Positions 29,956 to 40,541 are shown, counted from the stretch's first letter. The stretch: 64,000 nt of DNA from Thauera carbonicopians (GCF_025699485.1 NZ_JANUXN010000007.1:84495-148494); one strand, 5' to 3'. A program made the numbers and translations. The notes: generated from the letters alone by a model not told the origin.

Positions 29956-30740
29956 CGCTCGGTATCGAATATGCCGGCGATGCCTTCTGCGGCTGGCAGA
30001 GCCAGGCGCACGGCCGCACGGTGCAGGATGTGCTGGAGCGGGCTCTGGCGGAAATCGCCGCCGCGCCGGTGCGCCTGCATTGCGCCGGGCGCACCGATAC
30101 CGGCGTCCATGCCAGCGCCCAGGTCGCCCATTTCGACACCGCGGCCCTGCGGCCGATGACGGCCTGGGTGCGCGGCGTCAATGCCTTGCTGCCGCCTGCA
30201 GTCGTCGTGCGCTGGGCGGTGGCGGTGAACGAGGATTTCCACGCCCGCTTTCTCGCTTATGAGCGGCAGTATCGCTACATCCTGCACAACAGCCCGACCC
30301 GTCCGGCGATGCTGGCCGGGCGCGTCGGTTGGTTCCATGCGCCGCTGGACGAACTGAAGATGGCCGAGGCTGCCGAATGCCTGGTCGGCACGCACGACTT
30401 TTCCTCTTTCCGCGCCGCTGGCTGCCAGTCGAAGACGCCGGTGCGCGTCATGCGTGAAGTCCGCGTCGTCCGCCAGGGCGAGTACCTGCTGTTCGATTTC
30501 CGCGCCAATGGCTTCCTGCATCACATGATCCGCAACCTGGTCGGCGCGCTGGTCTATGTCGGCAAGGGGCGCTACCCGCCAGAGTGGCTGCGCGCCCAGC
30601 TCGATGCACGCGACCGCAGTGGCGCCGCACCGATGTTCTCGGCGGACGGCCTGTATCTGTGCGGTGTGGCCTATCCGCCGCGCTGGCCGCTGCCCGGCGA
30701 TGGGCGTATCATCGCGCTGCCTCAGCTCCCCCTCATCTGA
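29943..30740 (+). CDS. truA: tRNA pseudouridine(38-40) synthase
   Basis: A 265-residue enzyme making pseudouridine at positions 38-40 in tRNA anticodon arms. The catalytic aspartate is D52 in CAGRTDTGVHA. The family segments ERQYRYIL, GTHDFSSFRAAGCQ and FRANGFLHHMIRN are in order. ATG 29943 lies inside the end of the EcfT-like gene. It starts the run truA-trpF-trpB-trpA-accD-folC, with trpF beginning immediately after its stop. Confidence 0.96.
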   Translation: MGRIALGIEYAGDAFCGWQSQAHGRTVQDVLERALAEIAAAPVRLHCAGRTDTGVHASAQVAHFDTAALRPMTAWVRGVNALLPPAVVVRWAVAVNEDFHARFLAYERQYRYILHNSPTRPAMLAGRVGWFHAPLDELKMAEAAECLVGTHDFSSFRAAGCQSKTPVRVMREVRVVRQGEYLLFDFRANGFLHHMIRNLVGALVYVGKGRYPPEWLRAQLDARDRSGAAPMFSADGLYLCGVAYPPRWPLPGDGRIIALPQLPLI

Positions 30741-31364
30741 ATGCCTCGTACCCGAATCAAGATCTGCGGCCTGACGCGTCCGCAGGATGTGCGTGCCGCC
30801 GTCGAACTCGGCGCCGATGCGATCGGTTTCGTCTTCTATCCGCCCAGCCCGCGCGCGCTGAGCATCGATCAGGCTGCCGAGCTCGCGGCCTTGCTGCCGC
30901 CTTTCGTCACTGGCGTCGGCCTGTTCGTGAACCCTTCGGGCGACGATGTTCGCGCCGTGCTCGACAAGGTTCCGCTGCAACTGCTGCAGTTCCACGGCGA
31001 CGAGCGCGAGGCCGATTGCGCCGCCCATGGCCGGCCTTGGATTAAGGCTGCGAGGATGCGGCCGGGGGTCGATCTGGTAGAATTCTCGGCTTCGTATCCG
31101 CGCGCCAGCGGGATTCTCGTCGACGCATTCGTCGAGGGCTATGGCGGCGGGGGGAAAACTTTCGACTGGTCGCTGATTCCTGAGGGCTTCGGGCGGCCGC
31201 TCGTGCTTTCCGGCGGGCTCGACGCGGACAACGTCGCCGAAGCGGTGCGGCGCCTCCGGCCGTGGGCGGTCGACGTCTCGAGCGGAGTCGAAAGCGGCAA
31301 GGGAATCAAGGATGCGGCCCGGATCGCCGCATTCATCGATGGAGTTCGACAAGCAGATGGCTGA
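30741..31364 (+). CDS. trpF: Phosphoribosylanthranilate isomerase
   Basis: A 207-residue TIM-barrel enzyme, the third step of tryptophan synthesis from anthranilate. The catalytic cysteine is in KICGLT near the start, the general acid aspartate in ILVDAF, and the phosphate loop is [10 protein letters not shown] followed by [14 protein letters not shown]. The ATG follows the truA stop with no gap, and its end overlaps the trpB start. The anthranilate-making genes are not in the window. Confidence 0.96.
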   Translation: MPRTRIKICGLTRPQDVRAAVELGADAIGFVFYPPSPRALSIDQAAELAALLPPFVTGVGLFVNPSGDDVRAVLDKVPLQLLQFHGDEREADCAAHGRPWIKAARMRPGVDLVEFSASYPRASGILVDAFVEGYGGGGKTFDWSLIPEGFGRPLVLSGGLDADNVAEAVRRLRPWAVDVSSGVESGKGIKDAARIAAFIDGVRQADG

Positions 31365-32565
31365 CATGCCTTACCAGTTTCCCGACGCAAGCGGGCATTT
31401 CGGCCCTCACGGCGGCATCTTCGTCGCCGAGACCCTGATGCCGGCGCTGGCCGAGCTGCGCGAGGCCTATGCCGCGAGCCAGGCCGACCCCACCTTCATG
31501 GCCGAGTTCGAATACGAGCTCAAGCACTACGTCGGCCGTCCCAGCCCGATCTACCACGCCAAGCGCTGGTCGGAGACGCTCGGCGGCGCGCAGATCTACC
31601 TGAAGCGCGAAGATCTCAACCACACCGGCGCGCACAAGGTCAATAACTGCATCGGCCAGGCGCTGCTGGCCCGCCGCATGGGCAAGCCGCGGGTGATCGC
31701 CGAAACCGGCGCGGGGCAGCATGGCGTCGCCACCGCGACCATCGCCGCGCGCTACGGCCTGAAGTGCGTGGTGTATATGGGCTCCGAGGACGTCAAGCGC
31801 CAGGCCGCCAACGTCTATCGCATGAAGCTGCTCGGCGCCACCGTGGTGCCGGTCGAGTCCGGCTCGAAGACGCTGAAGGATGCGCTGAACGAAGCGATGC
31901 GCGACTGGGTCACCAATGTCGCCGACACCTTCTACATCATCGGCACCGTGGCCGGGCCGCATCCCTATCCGCTGCTGGTGCGCGACTTCCAGACCGTGAT
32001 CGGCAAGGAATGCCTGGTGCAGATGCCGGAGATGGCCGGGCGCCAGCCCGACTACGTGATCGCCTGCGTCGGTGGCGGCTCCAACGCGATCGGCATCTTC
32101 CACCCCTACATCGGTGCCGAAGGCGTCCGCCTGGTCGGCGTCGAGGCGGCGGGTGACGGCCTGGAAACCGGCCGCCACGCGGCGCCGCTGACCACCGATG
32201 CGCCCGTCGGCGTGCTGCACGGCAACCGTACCTACCTGATGCAGGACGAGGACGGCCAGATCATCGAGACGCATTCGATTTCCGCCGGCCTGGACTACCC
32301 CGGCGTCGGCCCCGAGCACGCCTGGCTGAAGGATTCGAAGCGCGCCGAGTACGTCGCCGCGACCGATGCCGAAGCGCTGCAGGCCTTCCACGACCTGTGC
32401 CGCTACGAAGGCATCATCCCGGCGCTGGAGTCCTCGCACGCGCTGGCCCATGCGGCCAAACTGGCGCCGACGCTGCCGCGCGACAAGATCCTGCTGGTCA
32501 ATCTGTCGGGCCGCGGCGACAAGGACATGCACACCGTCGCCGAACGTTCCGGCATCCAGTTCTGA
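31357..32565 (+). CDS. trpB: Tryptophan synthase, beta subunit
   Basis: A 402-residue PLP enzyme condensing indole with serine. The PLP lysine is K94 in [10 protein letters not shown]. The phosphate loop GGGSNAIG and the catalytic glutamate region are present. ATG 31357 overlaps the end of trpF and has GGAG twelve bases upstream; ATGs at 31339 and 31366 are also in frame, so the first few residues are uncertain. It forms a channelling complex with TrpA, encoded 47 bases downstream. Confidence 0.96.
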   Translation: MADMPYQFPDASGHFGPHGGIFVAETLMPALAELREAYAASQADPTFMAEFEYELKHYVGRPSPIYHAKRWSETLGGAQIYLKREDLNHTGAHKVNNCIGQALLARRMGKPRVIAETGAGQHGVATATIAARYGLKCVVYMGSEDVKRQAANVYRMKLLGATVVPVESGSKTLKDALNEAMRDWVTNVADTFYIIGTVAGPHPYPLLVRDFQTVIGKECLVQMPEMAGRQPDYVIACVGGGSNAIGIFHPYIGAEGVRLVGVEAAGDGLETGRHAAPLTTDAPVGVLHGNRTYLMQDEDGQIIETHSISAGLDYPGVGPEHAWLKDSKRAEYVAATDAEALQAFHDLCRYEGIIPALESSHALAHAAKLAPTLPRDKILLVNLSGRGDKDMHTVAERSGIQF

Positions 32566-32612
32566 ACCTCCCCCGGGCCGCCTTGCGGCCCGCTGCGTGA
32601 TCGAGACGTGAC

Positions 32613-33437
32613 ATGTCAAGAATCCAGACCGTTTTCCAGCATTTGCAGGCCGAAGGCCGCAAGGCGCTGATTCCTTTCGTCACCGCCGGCTTTCCCGAGC
32701 CCGCGCTGACCCTGCCCCTGATGCGTGCGCTGGTCGAAGGCGGCGCCGACATCGTCGAGCTGGGCGTGCCCTTCTCCGATCCGATGGCCGACGGCCCCAC
32801 CATCCAGCGTGCTTCGGAACGCGCGCTGGAGCAGGGCATGAGCCTGCGCAAGGTGCTCGACACCGTCCGCGCCTTCCGCGCCGGGAACGCCGAGACGCCG
32901 GTGGTGCTGATGGGCTACGCCAACCCGATCGAAGCCATGGGCGTCGAAAACTTCGTCGCCGCGGCCAGCGAAGCGGGCGTGGATGGCGTGCTGGTGGTCG
33001 ATTATCCGCCCGAGGAATGCACCGGCTTCACCCGCGCGGCCAAGGCCGCCGGCCTGGATCCGATCTTCCTGCTGGCGCCGACCTCGACCGAGCAGCGTTT
33101 TGCCGACGTCGCCGCGGCGGGCAGCGGCTACATCTACTACGTCTCGCTGAAAGGCGTGACCGGCAGCGGCAAGCTCGACATCGACGAGGTCGCGCGCCGC
33201 ATTCCGCAGATCCGCGCCGCGGTCGGCATGCCGGTCGGCGTCGGCTTCGGCATCCGCGATGCCGAGAGTGCCCGGCGCATCGGCGCCGTTGCCGACGCGG
33301 TCGTCATCGGCAGCCGGATCATCGAGGAAATCGAGCAGGCCCCGGCAGGCGAAGCCGTCGCACGCGTGCACGCCTTCATGCGCGGCATCCGCGAAGCGCT
33401 CGATGCCATCGAGCCGGCAACAGGAGTGAAATCATGA
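32613..33437 (+). CDS. trpA: Tryptophan synthase, alpha subunit
   Basis: A 274-residue TIM-barrel enzyme cleaving indole-3-glycerol phosphate. The catalytic glutamate lies in [20 protein letters not shown], and the aspartate in the loop following [19 protein letters not shown]. The flexible loop GVTGSGKLD and phosphate site [11 protein letters not shown] are present. Its stop overlaps the accD start (ATGA). Confidence 0.97.
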   Translation: MSRIQTVFQHLQAEGRKALIPFVTAGFPEPALTLPLMRALVEGGADIVELGVPFSDPMADGPTIQRASERALEQGMSLRKVLDTVRAFRAGNAETPVVLMGYANPIEAMGVENFVAAASEAGVDGVLVVDYPPEECTGFTRAAKAAGLDPIFLLAPTSTEQRFADVAAAGSGYIYYVSLKGVTGSGKLDIDEVARRIPQIRAAVGMPVGVGFGIRDAESARRIGAVADAVVIGSRIIEEIEQAPAGEAVARVHAFMRGIREALDAIEPATGVKS

Positions 33438-34312
33438 GTTGGTTGGAAAAGCTGCTGCCGCCGAAGATCAAGCGCAGCGACAGCGCAGGGCGCGGCAAGT
33501 CGACGATTCCGGAAGGACTGTGGAGCAAGTGCAGCGCATGCGAAGCCGTGCTCTATCGCTCCGACCTCGACAGCAACCAGGGCGTATGCCCGAAGTGCGG
33601 GCACCACAACCGGCTGCGCGCGCGCCAGCGTCTCGACATGCTGCTCGACATCGAAGGTCGCGTCGAGATCGGTGCCGAAGTGCGGCCGGTCGATGCGCTG
33701 AAGTTCAAGGACTCGCGCAAGTATCCCGAGCGCCTGTCGGCAGCGGGATCGGAGACCGGCGAGGCCGATGCGATGGTCGTGATGCAGGGGCTGATCGGCG
33801 GCGTGCCGGTGGTGGTGGCCTGTTTCGAGTTCGAGTTCCTCGGCGGCTCGATGGGTTCGGTGGTCGGCGAACGCTTCGTTCGCGGCGCCAAGGCCGCCTA
33901 TGAGCAGCGCCTGCCTTTCATCTGCATCACCGCCTCGGGCGGCGCGCGCATGCAGGAAGGCCTGTTCTCGCTGATGCAGATGTCCAAGACCACGGCGGCG
34001 ATCACGCGCCTGGCCGAGCGCAGGCTGCCTTTCGTCACCGTGCTGACCGATCCGACCATGGGCGGCGTGTCGGCGAGCTTCGCCTTCATGGGCGACGTCG
34101 TCATCGCCGAGCCGGGCGCGCTGATCGGCTTTGCCGGCCCGCGCGTGATCGAGCAGACGGTGCGCGAGAAGCTGCCGGAAGGCTTCCAGCGCGCCGAGTT
34201 CCTGCTGGAGAAGGGCGCCATCGACCTGATCGTCGATCGCCGCGAGATGCGGCAGGAGCTGGCGCGCCTGCTCTGCCTGTTGCTGCGCCAGCCCGCCGCC
34301 TCGGCTGCCTGA
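33434..34312 (+). CDS. accD: Acetyl-CoA carboxylase, carboxyltransferase subunit beta
   Basis: A 292-residue subunit that with AccA transfers the carboxyl group from biotin to acetyl-CoA, the first committed step of fatty-acid synthesis. The N-terminal zinc ribbon has CSAC and CPKC pairs. The crotonase-like core shows [12 protein letters not shown] and [14 protein letters not shown]. It overlaps trpA by four bases and folC by one base, so the three are probably translated together. Confidence 0.97.
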   Translation: MSWLEKLLPPKIKRSDSAGRGKSTIPEGLWSKCSACEAVLYRSDLDSNQGVCPKCGHHNRLRARQRLDMLLDIEGRVEIGAEVRPVDALKFKDSRKYPERLSAAGSETGEADAMVVMQGLIGGVPVVVACFEFEFLGGSMGSVVGERFVRGAKAAYEQRLPFICITASGGARMQEGLFSLMQMSKTTAAITRLAERRLPFVTVLTDPTMGGVSASFAFMGDVVIAEPGALIGFAGPRVIEQTVREKLPEGFQRAEFLLEKGAIDLIVDRREMRQELARLLCLLLRQPAASAA

Positions 34313-35628
34313 TGGTTTCTTCGTCCACTGCCGTTTCGCCGCGCACGCTGGCCGGCTGGCTGCAACTGCTCGAGCAGCGCCATGCGCAGGCCATCCAGCT
34401 CGGCCTGGAGCGTGTCGCGCAGGTGCGTGCCGCGCTCGGAGCCGATCCCGATGCGCTGGTGATCACGGTGGGCGGCACCAACGGCAAGGGATCGTGCTGC
34501 GCGATGCTGGAGGCCATCCTGCTGGCGGAAGGTTACCGCGTCGGCTGCTATACCTCGCCGCATCTGCTGCGCTACAACGAACGTGTCCGCGTCGATGGCA
34601 AGGACGTCGCCGACGAGGCCCTGGTCGAGGCTTTCGACGCGGTCGAAGCCGCCCGCGGCGATACGCCGCTGACTTATTTCGAGCATGGCACGCTGGCCGC
34701 CTGGGAAGTGTTCCGCAGGCAGGCGCCGGACGTCGTCATCCTCGAAGTCGGCCTGGGCGGCCGGCTGGACGCGGTGAATGTGTTCGACGCCGACTGCGCG
34801 CTGGTGACCGGCATCGCGCTCGACCACATGGATTACCTCGGCGACACCCGGGAAGCGATCGGCTTCGAGAAGGCCGGCATCTTCCGTGCCGGCCGGCCCG
34901 CCGTGTGCGGCGATCCGCAGCCGCCGGCCAGCCTGCTCGAGCATGCCGAGGCGATCGGCGCACAGTTGTGGATCAGCGGCCGCGATTTCGGCTTCGGCGG
35001 CGACCGCCAGCAGTGGGGCTACTGGCGCTACCAGGCTCCGCCTGCACGGGGCGCGCTGGTCAAGCGCGGCGGCCTTGCCTATCCGGCGCTGCGTGGCGCC
35101 AATCAGCTGCTCAACGCCGCTGCGGTGATGACGGTGCTCGACGCCGTGCGCGACCGCATGCCGGTATCGATGCAGGCCATTCGCCAGGGCCTGATGCTGG
35201 TCGAGGTGCCGGGCCGCTTCCAGGTCCTGCCCGGCCGTCCGGCGGTGGTGCTGGACGTCGCCCACAACCCGCAGGCGGCCGGCGTGCTGGCCGAGAACCT
35301 GGGGAGCATGGGTTTCCATGCGGAAACCTGGGCGGTGCTCGGCATGCTCGGCGACAAGGACGTCGAAGGCGTCGTGGCGCGGCTCAAGGGCCGGATCGAC
35401 CACTGGCTGCTTGCCGATCTGCCCGGCCCGCGCGGCCTCAAGGCCGAGGAGCTGGCGCTGCGCCTGCACATGGCGGGCGTCGAAGCCGGCATCCGCTGCT
35501 TTCCTTCGCCGAAAGATGCCTATGCTGCGGCGCAGCAGGAGGCGGGGGAGGGTGATAGAATCGCAGTCTTCGGCTCCTTCCTGACCGTTGCCGAAGTGCT
35601 CGACGCGGTGAAAGCGGGCAGACACTGA
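34312..35628 (+). CDS. folC: Bifunctional folylpolyglutamate/dihydrofolate synthase
   Basis: A 438-residue ATP-dependent Mur-ligase-family enzyme that adds glutamate to folates. The P-loop GGTNGKGS is near residues 54-61, and the family motifs SPHLLRYNERVRVDG, ILEVGLGGRLDAVN and LDVAHNPQAA follow. The start overlaps the accD stop (TGATG). In this neighbourhood folC is followed by the SPOR protein and cvpA, as here. Confidence 0.96.
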   Translation: MVSSSTAVSPRTLAGWLQLLEQRHAQAIQLGLERVAQVRAALGADPDALVITVGGTNGKGSCCAMLEAILLAEGYRVGCYTSPHLLRYNERVRVDGKDVADEALVEAFDAVEAARGDTPLTYFEHGTLAAWEVFRRQAPDVVILEVGLGGRLDAVNVFDADCALVTGIALDHMDYLGDTREAIGFEKAGIFRAGRPAVCGDPQPPASLLEHAEAIGAQLWISGRDFGFGGDRQQWGYWRYQAPPARGALVKRGGLAYPALRGANQLLNAAAVMTVLDAVRDRMPVSMQAIRQGLMLVEVPGRFQVLPGRPAVVLDVAHNPQAAGVLAENLGSMGFHAETWAVLGMLGDKDVEGVVARLKGRIDHWLLADLPGPRGLKAEELALRLHMAGVEAGIRCFPSPKDAYAAAQQEAGEGDRIAVFGSFLTVAEVLDAVKAGRH

Positions 35629-35640
35629 CGAGATCGTTTC

Positions 35641-36360
35641 GTGAGCGACGCAGAAAACCTCGACATCAAGAAACGCGCCCGGCGCCGGCTGGTGGGTGCG
35701 ATCGCACTTGCACTGCTGGCGGCGATCATCCTGCCGATGATGATGGAGCAGGAGCCGCATCCGGTCAGCGGCGACATCCAGATCACGATTCCGGACCGCG
35801 ACGCACCTGCCGGCCAGGTCCGCCCGAATGCGGCTGCGGAAGATCCGTCGCCCGCGGCTGCAGCCACGCCCGCGCCGGAGGAACAGGCTCCGCCGTCCCC
35901 GCCGCCGGTCGTCGAAGCGCCGTCGCCTGCGCCGGCGAAACCCGAAAGCAGGGCAGAGGCGCCGGCCACCGGAGTGCCGGCCACCGGATCGCCGGCCGCC
36001 CCGGCCACGAAGCCCGCGGCACCGAAGCCCGAAACGCCCAAGCCTGCACCGGCACGGCCCGCTGCCGATGAAGCGGCCGAAGCCGCGCGCGCGCGCGCCG
36101 CGATCGAAGGCCGTGAAGTGCCGAAGGCCCAGGCGCCGAAAGGCGAAACCTTCATCCTGCAGATCGGTGCCTTCGGCGATGCCGCCAGGGCCTCGCGCAT
36201 TGCTGCCGATCTCAAGAAGCAGGGTTTCGCCGCCTATACCGAGAAGGCAGGCAACGTCACCCGCGTGCGCGTCGGCCCCATCACCGGCAGGAGCGCCGCC
36301 GACAAGACGGCCGAGCAACTGCGGGCGCTGGGCTTCAGTACCGTGATCACGCCGCGCTGA
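35641..36360 (+). CDS. SPOR-domain cell-division protein (DedD-like)
   Basis: A 239-residue bitopic inner-membrane protein. A short basic cytoplasmic tail, one membrane helix (about residues 19-36), a Pro/Ala-rich periplasmic linker and a C-terminal SPOR domain (about 160-239, FILQIGAFGDAARASRIAADL in parts) are visible. SPOR domains bind denuded peptidoglycan at the division site. The start is GTG at 35641. It corresponds by position to dedD between folC and cvpA. Confidence 0.9.
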   Translation: MSDAENLDIKKRARRRLVGAIALALLAAIILPMMMEQEPHPVSGDIQITIPDRDAPAGQVRPNAAAEDPSPAAAATPAPEEQAPPSPPPVVEAPSPAPAKPESRAEAPATGVPATGSPAAPATKPAAPKPETPKPAPARPAADEAAEAARARAAIEGREVPKAQAPKGETFILQIGAFGDAARASRIAADLKKQGFAAYTEKAGNVTRVRVGPITGRSAADKTAEQLRALGFSTVITPR

Positions 36361-36370
36361 CGGTTTCCGC

Positions 36371-36862
36371 ATGACGGTATTCGACTACGTGTTCCTCGGC
36401 ATCCTGGCCTTGTCCGCGGCAGTGGGCATGTGGCGCGGCCTGGTCAGCGAGGTCATGGCCGTGCTGGCCTGGGTGCTCGCGCTTTTCGCCGCCTGGCGCT
36501 ATAACGAACAGGCGGCCCAGGTCTTCGCCGGACTCATCGCCGAACCCTTGTGGCGGCAGGTGGCCGGCGGCGCGCTGGTCGTCGTCGGAGTGCTGGTCCT
36601 GACCGCGCTCGTCCGCTACCTGCTGCGCGAGCTGCTGCGTGCTGCGGGCCTGGGCGCGACCGATCGCTTCTTCGGCGCGCTGTTCGGCATCGCGCGCGGC
36701 CTGCTGGTGGCGCTGGTGGTCGTGCTGATCGGTGGCCTCGCCGGCCTGTCCCGCGAACCCTGGTGGACGCAGGCTTTGTTCTCGCCACCCTTGGAAACGG
36801 CGGTTCTTGCCGCCAAACCCTGGCTGCCCGACGTGGTGGCCGACAAGATTCGATTCAGATAG
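36371..36862 (+). CDS. cvpA: CvpA-family membrane protein
   Basis: A 163-residue protein with four predicted membrane segments and the family start VFDYVFLGILALSAAVGMWRG (split around residues 3-23). CvpA was first linked to colicin V production; its molecular role is unclear. It lies immediately before purF, the conserved enterobacterial arrangement, and ends 11 bases before it. Confidence 0.93.
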   Translation: MTVFDYVFLGILALSAAVGMWRGLVSEVMAVLAWVLALFAAWRYNEQAAQVFAGLIAEPLWRQVAGGALVVVGVLVLTALVRYLLRELLRAAGLGATDRFFGALFGIARGLLVALVVVLIGGLAGLSREPWWTQALFSPPLETAVLAAKPWLPDVVADKIRFR

Positions 36863-36873
36863 GCGAAATCCTC

Positions 36874-38409
36874 ATGTGCGGAATTCTCGGGGTCGTCGCG
36901 ACCTCTCCGGTCAACCAGCTTCTGTACGATGGCCTCCAGGTGCTGCAGCACCGCGGACAGGATGCGGCAGGCATCGCCACCGCCGAAGGCGGGCGCTTCC
37001 ACATGCACAAGGGCTCGGGCCTGGTGCGCGACGTGTTCCGTACGCGCAACATGCGCAACCTCGAAGGCAACTGGGGCATCGGCCACGTCCGTTATCCGAC
37101 TGCGGGCTCGGCCTACAACGCCTCGGAGGCGCAGCCCTTCTACGTTAATTCGCCCTTCGGCCTGCTGCTGGCGCACAACGGCAACCTGACGAATTCCGAC
37201 GCGCTCAAGCGCGAGATCTTCCTGTCCGACCTGCGCCACATCAACACCAGCAGCGATTCCGAAGTGCTGCTGAACGTGCTGGCGCACGAGCTGCAGGCGG
37301 CCTGTAACGGCCTGAAGCTCGACGAGGAGGCGGTGTTCCGTGCCGTCGCCGGCGTCCATCGCCGCTGCCGCGGCGCCTATGGCGTGGTGGTGATGATCGC
37401 CGGCTACGGCCTGCTCGCCTTCCGCGACCCCTACGGCATCCGTCCGCTGGTCATCGGCCGCAACGAGGCCGAGGCCGGCACCGAATGGCTGGTGGCGTCC
37501 GAGTCGGTGGCGCTCGACGTGCTCGGCTTCAAGCTGCTGCGCGACGTCGCGCCGGGCGAGGCGGTGCTGATCGACACCGATGGCAACTTCCACAGCCGCC
37601 AGTGCGCCGAGCAGACCGTGCAGGCGCCGTGCATGTTCGAATTCGTCTATCTCGCGCGGCCCGATTCGATCATCGACGGCGTGTCGGTGTACGAGTCGCG
37701 CATGAAGATGGGCGAATACCTCGCCGACAAGATGAAGCGCACGATGCCGCACGTCGAGATCGACGTCGTGATCCCGATCCCGGACTCCAGCCGGCCGTCG
37801 GCGCTGCAGATGGCCGAGCGCCTGGGCTTGCCGTTCCGCGAAGGCTTCGTCAAGAATCGCTACATCGGCCGGACCTTCATCATGCCGGGCCAGGCGACGC
37901 GCAAGAAGTCGGTGCGCCAGAAGCTGAACACCATCCACCAGGAGTTCAGGGGCAAGAGCGTGCTGCTGGTCGACGACTCCATCGTGCGCGGCACGACCAG
38001 CAAGGAGATCGTCAACATGGCGCGGGAAGCCGGCGCGCGGAAGGTTTATCTCGCCTCGGCGGCGCCGCCGGTACGCCATGCCAACGTCTATGGCATCGAC
38101 ATGCCGACGCGCGGCGAACTGATCGCATCGGATCGCACCGAAGAGGAAATCTGCCGCGAAATCGGCGCCGACGGTCTGATCTACCAGGATCTGGACGATC
38201 TGAAGGCGTCGGTGCGGGCGTTGAATCCCGCGCTCAGTTTTTTCGAGACGTCCTGCTTCGACGGCTGCTACGTGACCGGTGACATCACCGCCGAATACCT
38301 GAACGGCGTCGAGAGCCAGCGCGGCGAGGGCAAGCCTTCCAAGGGCGACTTCCACGACGACGAGGGCGGCCAGCTCGACCTCAATCTCGCTTCCGGCTCC
38401 GACAACTGA
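36874..38409 (+). CDS. purF: Amidophosphoribosyltransferase
   Basis: A 511-residue enzyme making phosphoribosylamine from PRPP and glutamine, the first step of purine synthesis. The N-terminal nucleophile cysteine is C2 (MCGILG), followed by a class II glutaminase domain. The PRPP-binding signature VLLVDDSIVRGTTS is near residues 363-376. The length is normal. It is co-oriented with cvpA and followed 15 bases later by metZ. Confidence 0.97.
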   Translation: MCGILGVVATSPVNQLLYDGLQVLQHRGQDAAGIATAEGGRFHMHKGSGLVRDVFRTRNMRNLEGNWGIGHVRYPTAGSAYNASEAQPFYVNSPFGLLLAHNGNLTNSDALKREIFLSDLRHINTSSDSEVLLNVLAHELQAACNGLKLDEEAVFRAVAGVHRRCRGAYGVVVMIAGYGLLAFRDPYGIRPLVIGRNEAEAGTEWLVASESVALDVLGFKLLRDVAPGEAVLIDTDGNFHSRQCAEQTVQAPCMFEFVYLARPDSIIDGVSVYESRMKMGEYLADKMKRTMPHVEIDVVIPIPDSSRPSALQMAERLGLPFREGFVKNRYIGRTFIMPGQATRKKSVRQKLNTIHQEFRGKSVLLVDDSIVRGTTSKEIVNMAREAGARKVYLASAAPPVRHANVYGIDMPTRGELIASDRTEEEICREIGADGLIYQDLDDLKASVRALNPALSFFETSCFDGCYVTGDITAEYLNGVESQRGEGKPSKGDFHDDEGGQLDLNLASGSDN

Positions 38410-38424
38410 ACCGATATAACTGCA

Positions 38425-39609
38425 ATGACGCTCCCTGAAGACCTTCCCCTTCATCCGGATACGCTGGCGATCCGCTCCGGCATCGAACGCAGCCAGTTCG
38501 GCGAACACGGCGAAGCGATGTACCTGACCTCGAGCTTCGTGTTCGAGAATGCGGCGCAGGCGGCGGCGCGTTTCTCCGGCGAGGAGGAAGGCAACGTCTA
38601 CGCCCGCTTCTCGAACCCGACCGTCACCGCGATGCAGACGCGGCTTGCCGCGCTCGAAGGCGCCGAAGCCTGCGTGGCGACGGCGTCCGGCATGTCGGCG
38701 ATCCTGTCGCTGGTCATGGCGACCTTGCAGGCCGGTGATCACATCGTTGCCTCCAACGGCCTGTTCGGCGCCACCCAGCAGTTGTTCGGCGGCATCCTGT
38801 CGAAGTTCGGCATCGAAACCACTTTCGTACCGGCGACCGACCTCGATGCCTACCGCAAGGCAGTGACGCCGCGCACCCGGCTGTTCTTCATCGAGACGCC
38901 GTCCAATCCGCTGACCGAAGTGGTCGACATCGCCGCGGTGGCGGAGATCGCCCACCAAGCCGGCGCATTGCTGGCGGTGGACAACTGCTTCTGCACGCCG
39001 GCGCTGCAGCGTCCGCTGGAACTCGGCGCGGACGTGGTCGTGCATTCGGCGACCAAGTACCTGGACGGCCAGGGCCGCGTGCTGGGCGGCGCAGTGGCGG
39101 GCAGGAAGGCGATCACCGAAGAGGTGTTCCGCTTCCTGCGCACGGCCGGGCCGACGCTGTCGCCGTTCAATGCCTGGGTGATCTTCAAGGGCATGGAGAC
39201 CCTGCGCATCCGCATGGAAGCGCAGTCGGCCGCGGCGCTGGAACTGGCCCGCTGGCTCGAGACCCAGCCCGGCGTGGCCCGCGTCTATTACCCCGGCCTG
39301 CCGTCGCACCCGCAGCACGAGTTGGCGATGCGCCAGCAGAAATCGGGCGGCGCCATCGTCAGCTTCGACGTCAGGGGCGGGCGCGAGGCGGCATGGAGAG
39401 TGGTCGATTCGACGCGCCTGATGTCGATCACCGCCAACCTCGGCGATACCAAGACGACGATCACCCATCCGGCGACGACCACGCACGGCCGCATCACAGC
39501 GGAAGCGCGCGCCGCGGCCGGCATCGGCGACGGCCTGTTGCGCGTCGCGGTGGGGCTGGAGGCCGTCGAGGACCTGAAGGCGGATCTCGCCCGCGGGCTG
39601 CAAGCCTGA
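38425..39609 (+). CDS. metZ: O-succinylhomoserine sulfhydrylase
   Basis: A 394-residue PLP enzyme of the Cys/Met metabolism family, making homocysteine directly from O-succinylhomoserine and sulfide. The PLP lysine is K211 in HSATKYLDGQGR. The motifs NVYARFSNPT and FFIETPSNPLTEVVD are present. Position after purF and the GQGRVLGG segment favour MetZ over cystathionine gamma-synthase, though family members are hard to separate by eye. Confidence 0.92.
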   Translation: MTLPEDLPLHPDTLAIRSGIERSQFGEHGEAMYLTSSFVFENAAQAAARFSGEEEGNVYARFSNPTVTAMQTRLAALEGAEACVATASGMSAILSLVMATLQAGDHIVASNGLFGATQQLFGGILSKFGIETTFVPATDLDAYRKAVTPRTRLFFIETPSNPLTEVVDIAAVAEIAHQAGALLAVDNCFCTPALQRPLELGADVVVHSATKYLDGQGRVLGGAVAGRKAITEEVFRFLRTAGPTLSPFNAWVIFKGMETLRIRMEAQSAAALELARWLETQPGVARVYYPGLPSHPQHELAMRQQKSGGAIVSFDVRGGREAAWRVVDSTRLMSITANLGDTKTTITHPATTTHGRITAEARAAAGIGDGLLRVAVGLEAVEDLKADLARGLQA

Positions 39610-39696
39610 GCCGGGTGGCGCCCCATGCGGTGGCGTCGTGCGGGTGGCGCTGAGCAGCGGGCGCCTGACGGCCGGGACGTGACGGGCAACTGACAG

Positions 39697-39726
39697 GAAC
39701 GGGGCGAATGCCCCGTTCGCCGTTTT
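39697..39726 (+). terminator. Intrinsic terminator after metZ
   Basis: A nine-base stem GAACGGGGC/GCCCCGTTC with loop GAAT is followed by GCCGTTTTC. It lies between the convergent metZ and lpxH genes. Confidence 0.65.
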
Positions 39727-39776
39727 CGGCCCCGGAATCCGGGCCGACGCAGCGGAACTAGCGCAGCAGCATCTGC

Positions 39777-40541
39777 TCAGTCCGGCGTGCCGGCTTCAGT
39801 GGTGAACCGCCGGCCGTCGAAGGCGAGCCAGCGTGCTTCGCCGTGCCAGTCGGCAAGCACCCAGCGGATGCGCTGCCGGCCATCGACGACATGGACATGG
39901 CGTGCGGGACGATGGGTGTGGCCGTGCACCAGCACTGCGTCCGCAGTCGTGCGGAACAGGGCGGCGACCGCGTCGGCATTGACGTCCATGATCTCCATGG
40001 CTTTCGTCTGTTTGGCGGCCTCGCTCTTCCGGCGCAGGCTTTCGATGAAGGCCTTGCGCGCGGCCAGCGGCTGGGCGAGGAAGTCGCGCTGCCACGCGGG
40101 GTCGTGGACCTGGCGGCGATAGGCCTGATAGGCGAGATCATCGGTGCATAGCACGTCGCCGTGGCTCAGCAGCAGGGCGGGTGCGTCGACGGCCCGGTCG
40201 AAGCGGAGCAGGCAGGGATCGGGCAGCAGCGTGAGGCCGGCGGCCCGGGCGAAACCTTCGCCGGCCAGCAGGTCGCGATTGCCGCGGATGAAGAATACCG
40301 CGACACCCGCGTCCGACACGGCCCGGAGGGCGGCGCACATCCGTTGATTGAAACCGTCGTCGAGATCGTCGTCGCCCGCCCAGTATTCGAACAGGTCACC
40401 GAGGATGAACAGGCTGGCGGCCTCGAGTGCCGGCCCCTGCAGGAACTCGATGAAGGCTGCGGCAGTGTCGGGCGCGTCCTCGGCCAGGTGCAGGTCCGAA
40501 ATGAACAATGCCGGCAGCCCCGCATGGAAGGCTGCCGGCAT
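39777..40541 (-). CDS. lpxH: UDP-2,3-diacylglucosamine diphosphatase
   Basis: A 254-residue metallophosphoesterase removing UMP from UDP-diacylglucosamine in lipid A synthesis. Metal ligands are recognisable in FISDLHL, GDLFEYW, RGNRD, LSHGD and VHGHTHRP, the LpxH order. I chose ATG 40541 because FISDLHL then follows within about ten residues, as in the family. A TTG at 40592 would add 17 residues and overlap the ppiB stop. It follows ppiB on the minus strand. Confidence 0.92.
   Translation of the reverse strand: MPAAFHAGLPALFISDLHLAEDAPDTAAAFIEFLQGPALEAASLFILGDLFEYWAGDDDLDDGFNQRMCAALRAVSDAGVAVFFIRGNRDLLAGEGFARAAGLTLLPDPCLLRFDRAVDAPALLLSHGDVLCTDDLAYQAYRRQVHDPAWQRDFLAQPLAARKAFIESLRRKSEAAKQTKAMEIMDVNADAVAALFRTTADAVLVHGHTHRPARHVHVVDGRQRIRWVLADWHGEARWLAFDGRRFTTEAGTPD

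Noticed and set aside
36616-39603. A 995-codon minus-strand frame across cvpA-purF-metZ
   Set aside because: Antisense shadow of three conserved genes; no motif or ribosome site.
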